This document shows positions 33,269 through 46,296 of a DNA stretch of 64,000 nt, in pieces. Below the pieces are notes generated by a model that did no database searches, was not told the DNA's origin, and saw only the letters and a list, made by a program, of their open reading frames with translations. The position numbers and the translations under genes were made by a program. How positions within the stretch are numbered: the stretch's first letter is position 1; each line of letters opens with the position of its first letter. The stretch comes from Pyronema omphalodes (lineage: Eukaryota; Ascomycota; Pezizomycetes; Pezizales; Pyronemataceae), in assembly GCA_024516155.1 (NCBI GenBank), contig JAJJXM010000053.1:419663-483662 (forward strand), in the 5' to 3' direction.

Positions 33269-36053
33269 ATGGCAAGGGTACCTCCGGCTGTTGCAGCCAC
33301 ACTTCGGTGGGCAAAGAAAGAATCTCGGCTGGTAAAAAAAAAATCGAAAGCGTTGCGTTCTGCGGCGACAAGGGAAGCAGCTCGGAACTCTTCCCGTGCC
33401 AATTCCAGTCGGTACTCTTTCCACTTTGCAGCTGCTTTGGGAGGAATACTCTGCAAGGATTGAGAAGGGTTGACTGATGTGTGTGCCAGCTCAGCCCTCA
33501 CAGCTTCTGCCAAACCTTCGATTATACCATCTTCCACCGACAAGCGAACCACGCGAGAAAAGATTTTCCACGATTCAATCTCCACCGGTCTTCGCCAATT
33601 TCTTCTTGGATACAACCCGTCACTTTCAATCGGTTCTGGTCCGGAGCAAGAGTTGTCGGATCCAAGCATCGCTGTCATGTCGGGAACATTAGGTGAACAG
33701 CCTTCAAGCACTGCCTCAAAAGATCAAGTTGGTGTTACCATCTCGATTGTGGAACTTGGATCACCAGATATCTCTGCCAGCACTACACCACCAATAGTTC
33801 TCGACACCCTTTCCCAGCCTCTTCTTGAAGCTTCAATAGTTATGGAATCATTACCGTTCACATCTCAGCAACAGGCCAAAGACGACATAGAGATGAAAGA
33901 TAAAGACAACGACGAGGACGATCTAATTTTTATCAGTGAGAGACCGCTACCGAGCTCACAGAAGAGGATTTTTGGCGCAAATACATCCGCTGCCCGTCGC
34001 AGCACATTCTCAAGCTCGGAATCCTCGGTCCCTGATACGCAAAACCAAACGTCACCTGCAGAACCTAAGACTGTCAATCTCGATAGCCTTTTGACGAGGC
34101 TGGAGAATGACAGGAAGTCTCTTTTGGGAAAACGAGAGCGTGCCGACACTCCAACAATAGCGTTGTCACCAGAGCTCTTTGAAGAAGTCACTCAGGTGAA
34201 TGGAATGTTCAGACGTCAATGCATGAATTTTGTGGATGAACCTGCAACCTTTTCTCTCTGTGTTGCAGGATATCCTGATTGGGAAGTCTTACTCGCCTTT
34301 CCTGATAACTATCCAAAGGTTCCACCAATTGTTGCCAGGGCCCCGGTTGGCAAGCACAGTAAACTTGTTTTCGACATGACAAAAGAGATTCTCAGTCGCG
34401 AAGAATACAAGGATGGCAAAATCATGTTGGAAAGGCTGATGAGGAAATTAGTGGAAACGCTGGCAAAGAGACTTCCAGACATCCCATGGAAGCATACGCC
34501 TGCGCGCGGCGCTTCTCTGGCAAACCCAACTTCGTTTTTGAGCACTCAAGATCTGTCTTATGTTGCAGGCAGAAGACCAACTTACATCGAAATTGAACAA
34601 CATATGAATACATTACGGGCTGCCAGTGCACAATATCCCCCAAAGTTGCCGGTATTTAAGCACAAAGAAGGATGGAGCACCGCTTTCGTGAGTGTCCTAC
34701 ACTCTTACTATTTTGATCCTACGCCTAACAAAGATAGATTTCTGAAAAATTTGCTCAAACCCAGTTAAGCGCTGGAAATGTCATCGAGGGGAATGAACGT
34801 TTGGAGGTACTCATATTACCCTAGCAAAATGAACGGCTACTGACACCTCTGTTTAGTATCTGGGAGATTCGGTTCTCCACACTCTCACCGCGGCTACTAT
34901 GATGAGATTGTATCAGCTCAATGAGCACGGTATGACCGTAAGTTTCACCAGGGACTCTGATTTTGCCGCACTGCTAAGTCTGCTATAGACTTTCGGGGAA
35001 ATTTTAAACATGAATTCTCTCTTCCGTTGTTTTTCACGCGCCTACGAATTCCCTTCACAACTGTTATCTGGAAAGAATAAAACGAAGCTTGACGAGAAAA
35101 CGGAAGCAGATATCTTTGAAGCGGTGGTGGGAGGACTATTTGAAGACAGCGCCTACGAGGAGGGAGGATGGATTGAGCTTCAGAACTGGTTCGATGTTCT
35201 GATTGAGCCTTGGATTGACTGGTTGATTGCCAGATCAAGCCCCTCTCAAAGACAGAAATTTATTACTTATAACAGAGCTCCGCTCCAGAAAAGCTCGTCC
35301 TGGCTCGATTATCGCCGACAAACAGACTCTCACAGGCCAAGCTTTAGGGATCAAGTGCGACCCGGTGGTTACCATACTTCAATGGCCAGTACGAATCGCC
35401 CTTCAACGTCAGCTTCAGCTGCTTATTACAGTACAACTGCGACCGACCACGATTTGAAAAGGAGAAGGAATATTCCACCTCCAGCTTCAACCGCGACAGC
35501 TACGGACAGCACAAGACACAATGACAGACTGACGGCTCATCGTGGTTTAATCGAAGCGGCTGAAAAACTAGCAAATAGAAGTGGGGCTGGACGCGATCGA
35601 GTGCTACAACATAACCAGGCTCGCTCTTCCACGGCTACAAAAACCCTCCCTCAGCCGGCTCAAACCAATCCTAGGCTCCCCTGGCCTCTTCCACCAGCTC
35701 CACAGCCTCGAATTTTGCCGTCTGCACAAACTCATACTACATCTTCTGGCTTTTTTCAGCCTCCTCCACAGACTTCGACTTCAAGCCTAGGATTAGGTCT
35801 TGCGGCTAGAGGACTTTCAAATTCGTTTACGTTTTCTGCAGCCCCACCACCACGGCCACCGGTATCGGTGGCTTCGTCTCCAGAATTCACGTTTTTGGGC
35901 AGGAGAAATGAAATACTACAGGCATCTGATGAACCAATTAATATTACTCCGCCAGTAAATCCGGGCTTTACTTTTAGGTTTCCAGCAACACGCCAGGCAT
36001 CACCCCCTTCAAAGTCTTCGTCGCCGGATGGAGCAGAGGATCTACCTACGTAG
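33269..36053 (+). CDS. RNase III domain protein with an RWD/UBC-like segment
   Basis: Five exons are inferred: 33269-33411, 33490-34687, 34738-34806, 34857-34937 and 34989-36053, giving 851 aa. Introns of 50-78 bp restore phase at each step. The first exon is the least certain; it is phase-consistent and gives a basic N-terminus, because no ATG opens the main exon. Residues about 273-375 contain WEVLLAFPDNYPKVPPIVAR, a pattern of RWD/UBC-fold domains. The RNase III domain (about 445-570) has the signature NERLEYLGDSVL (466-477) and ADIFEAVVGGLFEDS. The residues matching E. coli E38, E41, D45, D114 and E117 (E467, E470, D474, D538, E541) are all present, so it could be catalytic. No dsRNA-binding domain is visible. 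The C-terminus is Pro/Ser/Thr-rich and disordered. It lacks a helicase or PAZ, so it is not a Dicer. The substrate is unknown. Confidence 0.8.
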
Positions 36054-37734
36054 GTTTGGTGTTGGGATGTTTAACGAATAAACCATGGCGGGGAAATTGC
36101 TAGGCTTCTCTAAGATGCCATGATTTTCTGTTATTCAGTGGTTAATTTCAATACCGTATTTATAGGCAACTACTGTCTAGTGTTATACAACTTTCGGGGC
36201 CCTTTAGATGTCTCTTTTCTGGTTGAACGTGATAACGATTGTGTACATAGGTGCCTCCTTTTTACTGAAACAGATTGCACTTGTACCTATTTCACTTACT
36301 TTATGTATACTATGTTCCCTTATTCTTCATTCTTCATTCTTCTTGGTACTGGGATCGGTTTTCATCTTTTCTTATCGCAATGTGGATAATGTACGATGGG
36401 GTTTCTTTTCTTAATTTTGGATCATTGGATCGTTGAGTTGGAGATGATGATTAAGTTAGACTTTTTGTAACGATCCATATTACTGCCCTGATCGGTATTG
36501 GATAGATATCTATTGGATTATGGGGCCATGGAATTCTTGGGTTGTTGGGTCAATGATGCAGTGTTGTGGTAACACAGAAGATAACGGAATGGAATTAGTA
36601 TATACCCATCTGCAAATTTTTGTCATCATCGCACCATTAAGCACAGAGAAGCTCTCGGAATTCTGCATAGAAGCGGGGAATTACGGAGCTTTGCAGTGGT
36701 CTGTGTTGTTTAAGCTTGAAAGGGTACCAACTATATCTCCGCCGTCAAAGCGAGTACGATGGTTCGCCACCGGAGGCATGGCAAAGCATGACAAGACGGC
36801 TATTTCTTCACCGATGAAGATGCGTAGGCGTTTGTAATAGACTTCATCCGGCATCTGACCGCGATACCTCCAATCGTAGGAATGCATCTGTCGCATTTCT
36901 CCGCGCAGCTCACCCATCTCGAGCTACACAAAGTTCAGACCACTCGCGACGCCGATCGTCACTGAATCACCCATATGCAGGTCCCATCCCCCTCATCCAT
37001 CGGATAAACTTGGGAGTTTTAAATGTGCAAACTGTGCGTTTCACCTTCCTACTTTTTTCTTATCGGTCATTGCGCGACTCCATGCACAACCCCAGAACTT
37101 CCCAAGTCTCACTCTGAAGTTCGCTTAAATTGAAATGCATAACCTTTAAGAGCAGTTGCAGGCAGCATAAACACTTCAAGCCATGCCAAGAGTCTGTGCT
37201 GTATGTATTAAAGATGCCGAGACGGGTTAGGGAGTGCTTCCACTTGTCTTTATACGGCTAGTCTTCTTGGAACCTTCTCTAGTCCGCGCACCAAAGAAAG
37301 CTTAAAAAACACAAATCCCCCCGACAAGCCCGACTCTTCCACGACCGAGCTTGCTTCCAGTGACTTCATTTCCACTTCTTCGAATTCCCGTTTCGCCACA
37401 ACAGCGACCTGCCACTCGAAACCAGCAACCGCCCGTCCTCTCCGCCAGTCATTAGAATTCTCCTCAGCTCTTTCAATTTATCTCAGTCGCTTCGCAGGCC
37501 AAGCTTGCGCTTCTCGAACTCGAGTTCACCACTAGACAACGTGGCGGTTCCTACGACAGCAGGAACCTCTCAGTTGTCATCCCGAATCGTTAACGCTGGC
37601 GCATCGTTCCAGCTCCTCTAATTTCAACGTGTATTCAATTCAGAACACTCAGATCCTTCGCCAGTTCTTCCGCCCTTCAGTGGGATGGTGGGTATGTTGT
37701 ATAACCCAAACATACCCTTCATCCTCGTGTCGCA
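36054..37734. other. intergenic, no gene seen
   Basis: The 3' flank of the RNase III gene is T-rich. From about 37,260 the plus strand becomes C/A-rich with few G, consistent with a long 5' leader or promoter of the Trk gene. Short ORFs at 36,520-36,917 on both strands have no motifs. Confidence 0.5.
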
Positions 37735-39578
37735 ATGTTTTTTGCCATAGACCCATGTCCAGGAGGTGAAAGTGGTTCCTTGAATAATCTCAACTTACAC
37801 AATTCTCCTACAATGCAGAGCCACTCTCTCGAGTCCGACCCTCCGGCGACAGTCAGCGCCCACCCTTGCACCGCCGCGTCCAACGTGCCTTGAATGATCT
37901 TGGTCCTTTCGGTTGGCATGCGGTATACTTTGTCTCTATTTCTTTAATCGCGTCATGGATTCTCTATGGCGTTGGGGCAAGGACAGGTGCAAGACAAGGC
38001 GAAAAGCTGGGGTATTTAGATGCGGTGTTTCTGGGAGTTACCTCAGTTACTGGCGCTGGTCTTGGAAATGTTGCTCTTTCGGATCTGGATAAGATACAAC
38101 AGATTATTGCTTTCTTGTTGATTCTTTTCGGAGGACATCTTTGGGTTTCTGCTTGTGTCGTAAATGTACAACGTGCGTTTCTGGCTAGAAAGATCCATAG
38201 GAGATGTCTGGAAGAAATGAAAAAGAAAAAAGACCGTCTGGAAGAAGAAAGAAGACAACTACAACTTCAAGATCATCAAGATCAACCGGGAAAAGTGGTG
38301 GGAGACGAAGAATTGGAGAAGCAAGGCATTACAGCTAGTTCATCAGAAGCTGCTGTCGCCTGTTCTTTGTCTCCCAAATTTGTTTCTCCTGCCAAACACG
38401 ACGCCAGCTCCCAATGTTCCGCCTCTGACCTAGCTGAATTGGGGCCACCCTTCGACAAGCTATCCCTTGAAGATATCCCCACAGATGACGAAACTCTCTC
38501 GGCACTCACTACCCTGTGTTGGTTATTACCAGCTTACATGATTTCCTTCCAGCTCCTTGGAATGATTTTCATCGGCTCCTACATAACCCGGTCTGGCATG
38601 GACATTGTCGCAGTCAATAATCTGAACCCCTGGTGGTACGCACTCTTCAACTCCGTCTCAGCATTCAACAACTCCGGCATGTCACTCCTCGACGCCAATA
38701 TGACCCCATATGCCACACGCGGAGCACTAGTTGTCTGGACTCAGTGCGTTCTGATTGTCGCCGGCAACGCAGGTTTCCCAATCTTCCTTCGCACCATCCT
38801 TCTCTTCCTTCCCAAGACCCCAGGTACCAAACTCCTTCTTCACGAAGTTCATGGTCGCCGTCTATTCCCCTACCTCCTCGGCTTTCGAGAATTCAACTGG
38901 CTCCTCTCCATGCTGCTAGTCCTCAACCTAATCAGCTGGACCGTCTTCGAGGCTCTAGCCCCTTACACACCCTCCATAGCTAACCTCAACCTTGGCCAAC
39001 GCTTCTTGAGCGGTTTATTCCAGGGTCTTTCTGTTCGTTCTGGAGGTTTCGGTATAGTAGCTATAAGGGAACTACATGTGGGTGTTCTTCTTACCTACGT
39101 GGTGATGCTCTACATCTCCGCCTTTCCAATCGACGTTACCCGAAGTCCTCCTGGGTCCGCGTGGAATTTCATTAAGCAGCAATTACGGGGTTTAATGCGT
39201 GCTGGAGATCTCCGGTATCTAGCATCAGCAGTTTGGTTAATCTGTGTAATTGACGGAATCGGGGAAGATGGAGTCTTCGGAGTTGTGTTTGAGGTTGCAT
39301 CGGCTTTTGGATGTGTAGGAGTATCTTTCGGAGCACTCGGGGATACGAGACTTGCACTGGTGGGTGATTGGAGGGGTGGAAGCAAGATGGTTTTAGCGGC
39401 GGTTATGCTCTGGGGAAGAGTCAGAGAGGCGAGAAGAGGTATTTTGACAGAGTGGGCGAAAGGGACGGAAATGGTTACGTGGTATTGTGGTCGCAGGAGT
39501 GAGGATGGGATATTGGAGGTGAAGGGAAAGGAAATTGAGGAGGAGGAGAATGAGGAGGTCAGAATTGAAATTGTTTAG
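37735..39578 (+). CDS. Trk/TrkH-type potassium transporter
   Basis: This is a plasma-membrane potassium uptake protein. The main exon (37819-39578) has no in-frame ATG before the first membrane helix. A 31-bp first exon (37735-37765, MFFAIDPCPG) with a 53-bp intron (GTGAAA...TGCAG) joins in phase and gives 596 aa; that start is inferred. The four selectivity-loop repeats of the SKT superfamily are visible: TSVTGAGLGNV (about 85-95), SVSAFNNSGMSLL (about 289), LSVRSGGFGIV (about 414) and SAFGCVGVSFG (about 505), each with its filter glycine. Hydrophobic pairs flank each loop. A hydrophilic cytosolic loop of about 110 residues (KKKKDRLEEERR...) separates the first and second repeats, shorter than in many fungal Trk1 proteins. 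The tail is acidic. The ion could be K+ or Na+; glycine in the last three loops and in the first favours K+. Confidence 0.9.
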
Positions 39579-40453
39579 AGGGTGGGTCTCCAGCGAGATA
39601 CCGGGTAGTTTGGAGTTGGATTTGAAGGAAAGGATAACACTGGAACTTTGGAGGAAGTATGGTGGATATAGCGCTGGATCGGTCATTTTTTTTTGTTCTT
39701 CCTTGCTTGTTTGTTTGGAACTACATGCAATGGCATAGAAGCTGGACGGGGGGGGGGGGGGGGGGGGGGGATACCGCCCACGGGGGATGTGGGGATATGG
39801 TATACTATCAGTCAATCCTTTATTTTGTATTAGCTCCGCTGCCAGTAATTTTTCCTTTTACTAGAAGGCATACATATATACATACATAGATATACAGATA
39901 GTACAGATAAAACCCCATACTAAAAAATATAAAACTCGCTATGTCTGGAACCTTCTTCCTCTTTCCTTATAAGGAGAGGTTTGGACGTAGTTGTCGCTCG
40001 TTGTATGAATTTTTTTTCACGCGCCTGGTATTTGGTGAAGTAATTTACCTGATGAGTATGATAGATGGACCATGCATGTTTCTTTGATGGGTTAATGATG
40101 AGCTATAGCCTATTATGGTATGGTTCAGAATGATTATTACGGCGAGCAAATGATTGTGTTGCTGCTTCGTGTGGAATGTCTTCGAGCGATTGGTAGAGGC
40201 GAGTACTGGCTGTAACAAGTTGGTAACTGGATACCTGCATACCTGGATTCTTGGATATCGGGTTTATGTTATTTCCTTTTACTTGGGTTTTCCGCAGGCC
40301 GGGAAGTTCACCGTGGTCCGTGGCTGCGTGGTATTGTTCTTCTGTTATTTTCTATGTCTTTTTCTTTTGTTCCCTCTCTTAATCTTGGTTTTCTGATATC
40401 TTTTGAAACAGAAAAGTTAAGGAATCTGTAGCAAATCAAAAGGAACTAAAAAA
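39579..40453. other. 3' flank of Trk gene and intergenic DNA
   Basis: Contains a 20-bp G run at about 39,750-39,770 and AT-rich sequence with ACATA repeats near 39,870. No gene is seen. Confidence 0.5.
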
Positions 40454-40461
40454 GATCAAAC

Positions 40462-41566
40462 CAGACCTCCCAGTCGTACAAACCAGTTTAAAACGACGGC
40501 TAAAACGGACTGTACGGACTGTTGGAATATGAGAACTGTACGGCGACCCAGTTCAGTTTACTGTCAGTAATATAAACTGGTTAAACTGCGAAAACCAGTT
40601 AACTGAATGTAGGGCTTGGCAAACCAGGTGAACTGTTTAAAACTGCCAAAACTGGTTTGTCCAGAGGAACTGGTTTATGAAGGGGCAATAAATATTATTC
40701 AGTGCATAAATAACAAAATTCGATCCTAATTTGGCCCCCAGAAATAACAACTGACGCCTACGATTGAAGATCTTGATCCCCTCAATGCCCTCCAGAGTGT
40801 CTGCCTGCATTGAATGAAGGTCCGATATAATGATTTTCTTGCATTCGAAAAACAGCCGCTCGGGCTCGGCACTCATTGCGGCAATAGACTGCAGCACTTC
40901 AACAGCCGTTTTGCAAAGTTCGGGGAACCTGGCCCGCTGCCGGGGCTCACACCACCACTCAATGGCAGAAGGACCATCCTCAAGTGCTGCCTCCAGTCTC
41001 AGCGCACAGTAATCAACATACTCGTCCGGCTGCGTGGGGCTACCTGTTGCCGTATCTTCAGAGCCTTGTTGGGGTTCTAGCGGGGTATTGAAGCCAGGTG
41101 GTATACAGGAGAGGCCGCTGGTAACGGAACTCATTGTAGGTGGTTGGAGAGAAATGGCAGTGTAAGGTATGGTTGAGTTCTGTAGGTCAAGAGAAAATAG
41201 TCTAGGCGAGATATATAGGAGGATTCAGGCCAGCAGAGGTGCGTTCAAACGAGGTTTCGGTACAATATTTGCACCGGTTTGGCTGTCTGCGATCCTCCAT
41301 GCATGGGTTTGGCTGTTTATTCTTCTGCGCAGTAGTCAACGAGGTGGTTAAACTGGTTTGTATCTGACAACCAGTAAACTGTTTACCGAGTCAGTTCAAT
41401 CAGTTCAATCAGTGCACTGCAGTTACCTGGTTCTATGGAACCCTCAAAACTGAACCAACTGCGTATCCGGGACACGAAAACTGCACCAACTAACTGTCAA
41501 TTATCAGTTCAGTTTACCTGGTTTACGATTTTACCCGGTAAACTGGCTATACGGTTGGGAGGTCTG
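40462..41566 (-). mobile_element. hAT-family transposon remnant with TIRs and 8-bp target duplication
   Basis: Termini are CAGACCTCCCAGTCGTACAA at the left and the complement CAGACCTCCCAACCGTATAG at the right. GATCAAAC is duplicated at 40,454-40,461 and 41,567-41,574. Subterminal CCAGTTTAAAC/AACTGGTTT motifs are dense at both ends. Inside, the minus strand encodes 165 residues (41,134-40,637) with AIEWWCEPRQRARFPELCKT and AAMSAEPERLFFECKKIISD-like sequence, the C-terminal dimerisation region of hAT transposases. The N-terminal and catalytic parts are absent, so it is non-autonomous. The 1,105-bp size, 8-bp duplication and coding remnant agree. Confidence 0.9.
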
Positions 41567-41574
41567 GATCAAAC

Positions 41575-42552
41575 CCCCGAAAATTAGAGAATAAAATATG
41601 GCCGGGTCAGAAAAAGCCAAAGAAACCCCCCCCCCCCCCCCCTCTAACAAACAACCAATAATATTGGACTGTAAAAATGGTACAGAAGCTTATCACCAGC
41701 CTTTCAAAAACTAAAACAATCTCGATCAATACCCCCTATAACGGTATCTCCTGCATCGCCGTGCTATGTTGCATATCGTCGGTAGTTGAAGCCAGAAATA
41801 TTGATATCGATACCGTGCGATGTTGTACTATGTACCTAATCGGACTCTCGGAGGGTGCCTTATGACTTAGGTACCGGCCGCGTACTGGAGGCGTACTGCA
41901 GATATATTTTTCGAGTATAGGAAGACCAGAGAAGGACGATATCTATAACTTCCGGAAGGTTTTCTGAGAATGAGAGGGGATTAAAGAGATTTGTGATATG
42001 TGGTGGTTCGTGGAAGAGGGTTGGCTTAGCTTTTGTAGATTATGTGGAAGAGGATTAAAGTTAGGTGCGTCGCAGTGATACAATAGATCTTGTACCCAAG
42101 TACGTGTTCGGAAATTGTAATTATTATGCAGCAAACAGTTTTCGCCCGTAAGCTTCTGTGCAGGTATGTATGTATGTATATATCTACCTCTGTATGTACT
42201 TCAATCACCATAGCTGTTTATATAGCTCAACTTGGCTTCCATCATCATTAACCACGAGAATTCATCAAGAGGCGCCACCCGTATGTATCCATAACATCGA
42301 ATTCATACATATAGAACATAGATCATAACAATTTACGTCATGGACTCAGAGCTAAAAATAACTACATCTGTATGTATCTGTATATGCCACATGGCTAGTA
42401 TATTATGCATAACAAACGCTCTGTTCTAGATGCATAACTAGTCAATCTTTAGTATCAAGACAACGCTACATACATGCAATGATGACAAAAGATTCATCGC
42501 TGATTAAAGTAACAGCAAAACCTATGATGTACTAGAAAGTGTCCTATCAAAA
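41575..42552. other. intergenic, no gene seen
   Basis: A C run lies at 41,627-41,642. A GTAT tetranucleotide stretch lies near 42,163-42,182. Short ORFs lack motifs. Confidence 0.5.
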
Positions 42553-42860
42553 TACAAGGATACTATCTGTATATCTAAAATCTAACAGCCGCGGTCTTGA
42601 CAGTTTTTGTGTAGGAAATGATTATTCTTTTCCTGTATAAGAGAACGCATAAAATATGTATGGTAGCCTCATAAAGCGGTGCGGATGAAGCGCTTTTGAT
42701 GTTTAGGAAGCAGGGTGTTGAGGTCGAGGCGCGTATGGGGCTATACATATTACACGTCACCCTCGAGCTCCCCGGTAGCGCTCTTCATCTCAAAAAGTCA
42801 CTCGTGCCAAGCACTCTTTATAATGAGATCGTCGGTGTGTATAAGGCTATACCAATCCTC
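42553..42860. mobile_element. diverged relative of the pogo-like MITE
   Basis: ACAAGGATACTATCTGTATA, GCCGCGGTCTTGACAGTTTTTGT and CACTCGTGCCAAGC follow the same order as in the element at 15,201-15,566, ending near CTATACCAATCCTCGGTC. The termini are too decayed to see a target duplication. Confidence 0.5.
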
Positions 42861-45800
42861 GGTCTCATAATACTATTGTGTGTAGACCGGTGCTTTTGTA
42901 CCGGGAGAATTCTGGTGTAGTGATGGGACTACTGAGGTGTAAGATGATTTTCGGATAGATCTTTGCTGGTATTGTTGGTACTTGATCTAGGTTTTTGTAT
43001 GTACTGTACTCCGGATCTTGATACCGTTCAGTATGCATATATACTTCAATGATCAATACAGTATCTGTTAAACCTAAGTGAATTTCCTCCCGCAATTGAT
43101 GCTTCTTGTCTTCGAAAACCAAGCATTGACATATAATATCTTACACAGCTTCACACTTCAGGCAAGGAAAAAAAAAGAAATAGACCGTTTATAGTGCCGG
43201 TTACTACACACGATACGAGGTAAGAAGTATACCGAAGGTATCATGGACTATCACCATAGAGACACCCAATACTATAGCTCTTTCCCTGTCTTGGTCCGTC
43301 GAGGTTGTTGTTCTGTTTTGGAAAAAGACGCTCTGAGTAATTGCGACGGAGTTTTGCACCGGAAGACTTGGGGTTTGGACTGGTTATCACTGGGTGTTCA
43401 GCCGTGGTACACGAACCATGAATCAGACCTATCACATGGTAACGCTTCCCCAATTCTTTGAATGGTTACACAGGATATCTTCCCCTTTGTTTCATCGAAA
43501 TAACACACGCCAGGAAAACCGCTTCTGCACGCCAATAATGCCTTATAGCCCTACGAAATAACGCACAGGCTTGGGAAGATTACTACATCCAGCTTGTATC
43601 CGCCGATCCATAACGGCCTATGTACAGGTTACATAAGATGCCTTATCGGATGTTTCATGGGGTTTGTTTCGTTTTGAGAAATTCGTTTGAGGTTTGGTAC
43701 AATGATTGGTTTTGTTGATGCGCGGTGTTTATGTTTGATAACTATGGTTTTGAGTTTTAATTGTTGTCTGAGGGAAATTGCAAAATTGACAGTGGAAGCA
43801 CCACCGGGCATGCACAACAGTGGATGTTACGCAGTATCGTATACAGCTTTATATCAGTCGGGAAGTTTTAACACAATGTGGCTAAAGCCGTAAATCTGCA
43901 AAGTCGATACACGATGAGTCATCAAGCAGCTTCGTCTGGAAGTCTTCATTGCCTTGAACTTTCGAATTGCTTTTCAGGCTTCGCTCTGAGGATATCAATG
44001 ATTTTCATGTCACCCAAGATCGTTGCTGTGTTCGCGGATCATGCTGGTCACTCAAAATCACGTTTTTCTGCACTCAACATCCAGTTCTATTGTAATACTT
44101 TACATACAATTTCCCAATAGTGACCCGTTCCTTACAACGACGTTCTAGAACCGTATCCGCACCATGTGTGGTATTGCACCATTTATCAATCAATAACCTC
44201 GCACCACACATGCATGTTCGAATAGAAGTGCATATGTATTCTACTCCATCCTCTTGTGCGAATCGAAAATGCATGACTGGTACCCAGCTAGTCATTCAAC
44301 ATGCTGCCCTTCTATACCTAGGGATAAAGTCAGCGTTTTACAAACCGCTTTAGTCAGTGTCATCTCAAATGCATGACTTCCCTTCGTGAAATATCTCGTA
44401 GAATTGTACCGGATATACTAAGTATATGTACCAAGTTCATGTATTGGATGCCTCATGAAGAAGTTGGCCATTAGATTAGCCGCTAGCGGTGTCAGCCTGC
44501 GCATCAAATGAGCCTGATCCGTTGGTTCGGAATCTTACCGAACACACTGCTTTCAAGCTTTGGATTTGACGAACTTGGTTAAATGCGTTCTTGAGGCTTG
44601 ATTATTCGCTGTACCATATGTGCATATAAGTATCGAAAATTGCATCTTTTCGTTATGGATTCTTGTGATGGTGTTTATGTAGTTGCACCAGGGACACTAG
44701 CGATTTCTACATAAACGTATTTAGCTATTCGCCAGTTGTAAGTCTATGACTTATACGATGTGTATCGCTTGTTTACTGCAGCTGACGTAAGCCCGACTTC
44801 GATTGGCTTTTCGCTTTCGTGAACCAAAACTGTCTCGTCTGGGGTTTTCTCTGGCCCCATTCTGGCGGGGCCCTCGCTTACGGGTACCTACCGTTAGGCA
44901 CTTGATGGAATTTTAATGCAGGTGAATAGCGTTTAAGGTTCTGTTTGCGTCAGGGGGGGTTGGTAACGTAATGGGCATGAACTAGGCATTCGCGGGACTT
45001 CAAGTTGAATAGAAAGGATTGATCAAGTTGAATGGGTTTATGCAACTTGAGGAGGCTCTTGTTTCCAGGGGCAATTTTCGTAAGCGATGGAATGAAACAT
45101 CATGAAAATTCAATTAACTTTTATGAAACAGACCGTATTTCTATGAACGGTGTTGGTTCCTAATATTCTTAGTCCTGGTTCGTTGGCAGGCGGCTGTGTC
45201 CCAAGTTGCACCGTACCTGTACCGACTCCGCCAGTCCAAACAGGCACAGCCGGTGTTATCTATGTTTAGAAAACGGATCGTTCTCCAGCTAGGCGAGCTC
45301 CCGAAAACAGCCGGCGCGTAGTAGGGCAGTGATGATGTCCTCTGAAAATGGAGTAGAATGACAGCCATGCCATCGTTTTGCATTAGTGGAATGCCAACCG
45401 ACCAAAGACTGTTCCTGTCTGTACGCTTATGCCATTTCATTGCACAGCCTGATCAGGTGAGAAAATATGATGAGTAGAAATAGAATAATATTGGGGGCCA
45501 GATTATTCTCTACTCGTTTTCATCGGAATGGATATAGAAAAGCGGCATTCGGTATCTTTCTTGCAGTACTGTTGGGAAGTCTGATCCGAATGATATCCAA
45601 ACTCCATGGTTGATGGCTGGGGTCGGCAGAAGGCACATGCTAGATGTGGCCATAGGGCTGAAGCCTGAAACGGGTTGGACCACATAGCCCCGCAGTGCAT
45701 ATACACCGATTGCTTGGCAGCGGAACGCTGTGCGGTTACTGCCAGGCACCCAACTGAACAATCCCTATAATTACAATTAATATTATTTCCTTACCGTATT

Positions 45801-46296
45801 ACAGTCCCTGACGATCAGCAACGAGCACAGACGAAGTTGTCCAATTCATCAGCGGTGAGTGACAACGAAGAATAGCCAAGTGCACCTTAAACATAACCAT
45901 CTAAGCGAGTCTTCTTGGCCACCTCCTTTGCCATGTTGATTGGTCTCATTCACAGCCCCTATGAATGGGCCCTGTCCGGACAAACGAAGCGCTCGGTCGC
46001 CCTCAGACTGAATAACCCCTTGTATGACCACATCAGTCCTTTTTTTGCTTTTTGTTCTAAGGACACCGGGATTAAATACATGTCGTATGTACTAGTATTA
46101 AAATGCACTGCACTTGAACATTGAATTCCTGCATTCAATCCACGGGCAGTCGAATTCGCACCCGACAAATCGTACATAACAACCTTCCTCCACCGACACA
46201 AAGACATCATCATCATTACTTACTTCACCTTCCAGTCAGCACCATCACTGAATCATCATTAACAAAAACCTATCAACACCAACATCAACAGTAATA
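42861..46296. other. long intergenic region, no supported gene
   Basis: About 3.4 kb with only short ORFs (under 100 codons) in conflicting frames and no motifs. The last 100 bp before 46,297 are A/C-rich (CATCATCATTAC, AACACCAACATCAACA), a typical fungal leader for the next gene. Confidence 0.5.

Noticed and set aside
33226..33711. 161-codon minus-strand ORF
   Set aside because: Antisense to the 5' part of the RNase III gene; no motif.
34738..34768. Apparent C-terminal end (KNLLKPS stop) of the main 33-kb ORF
   Set aside because: A GTGAGT donor at 34,688 and an acceptor at 34,737 shift the frame into the RNase III signature, so the stop is in a non-used frame.
36520..36917. Overlapping ORFs on both strands in the RNase III-Trk gap
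   Set aside because: No motif, no leader or splice support.
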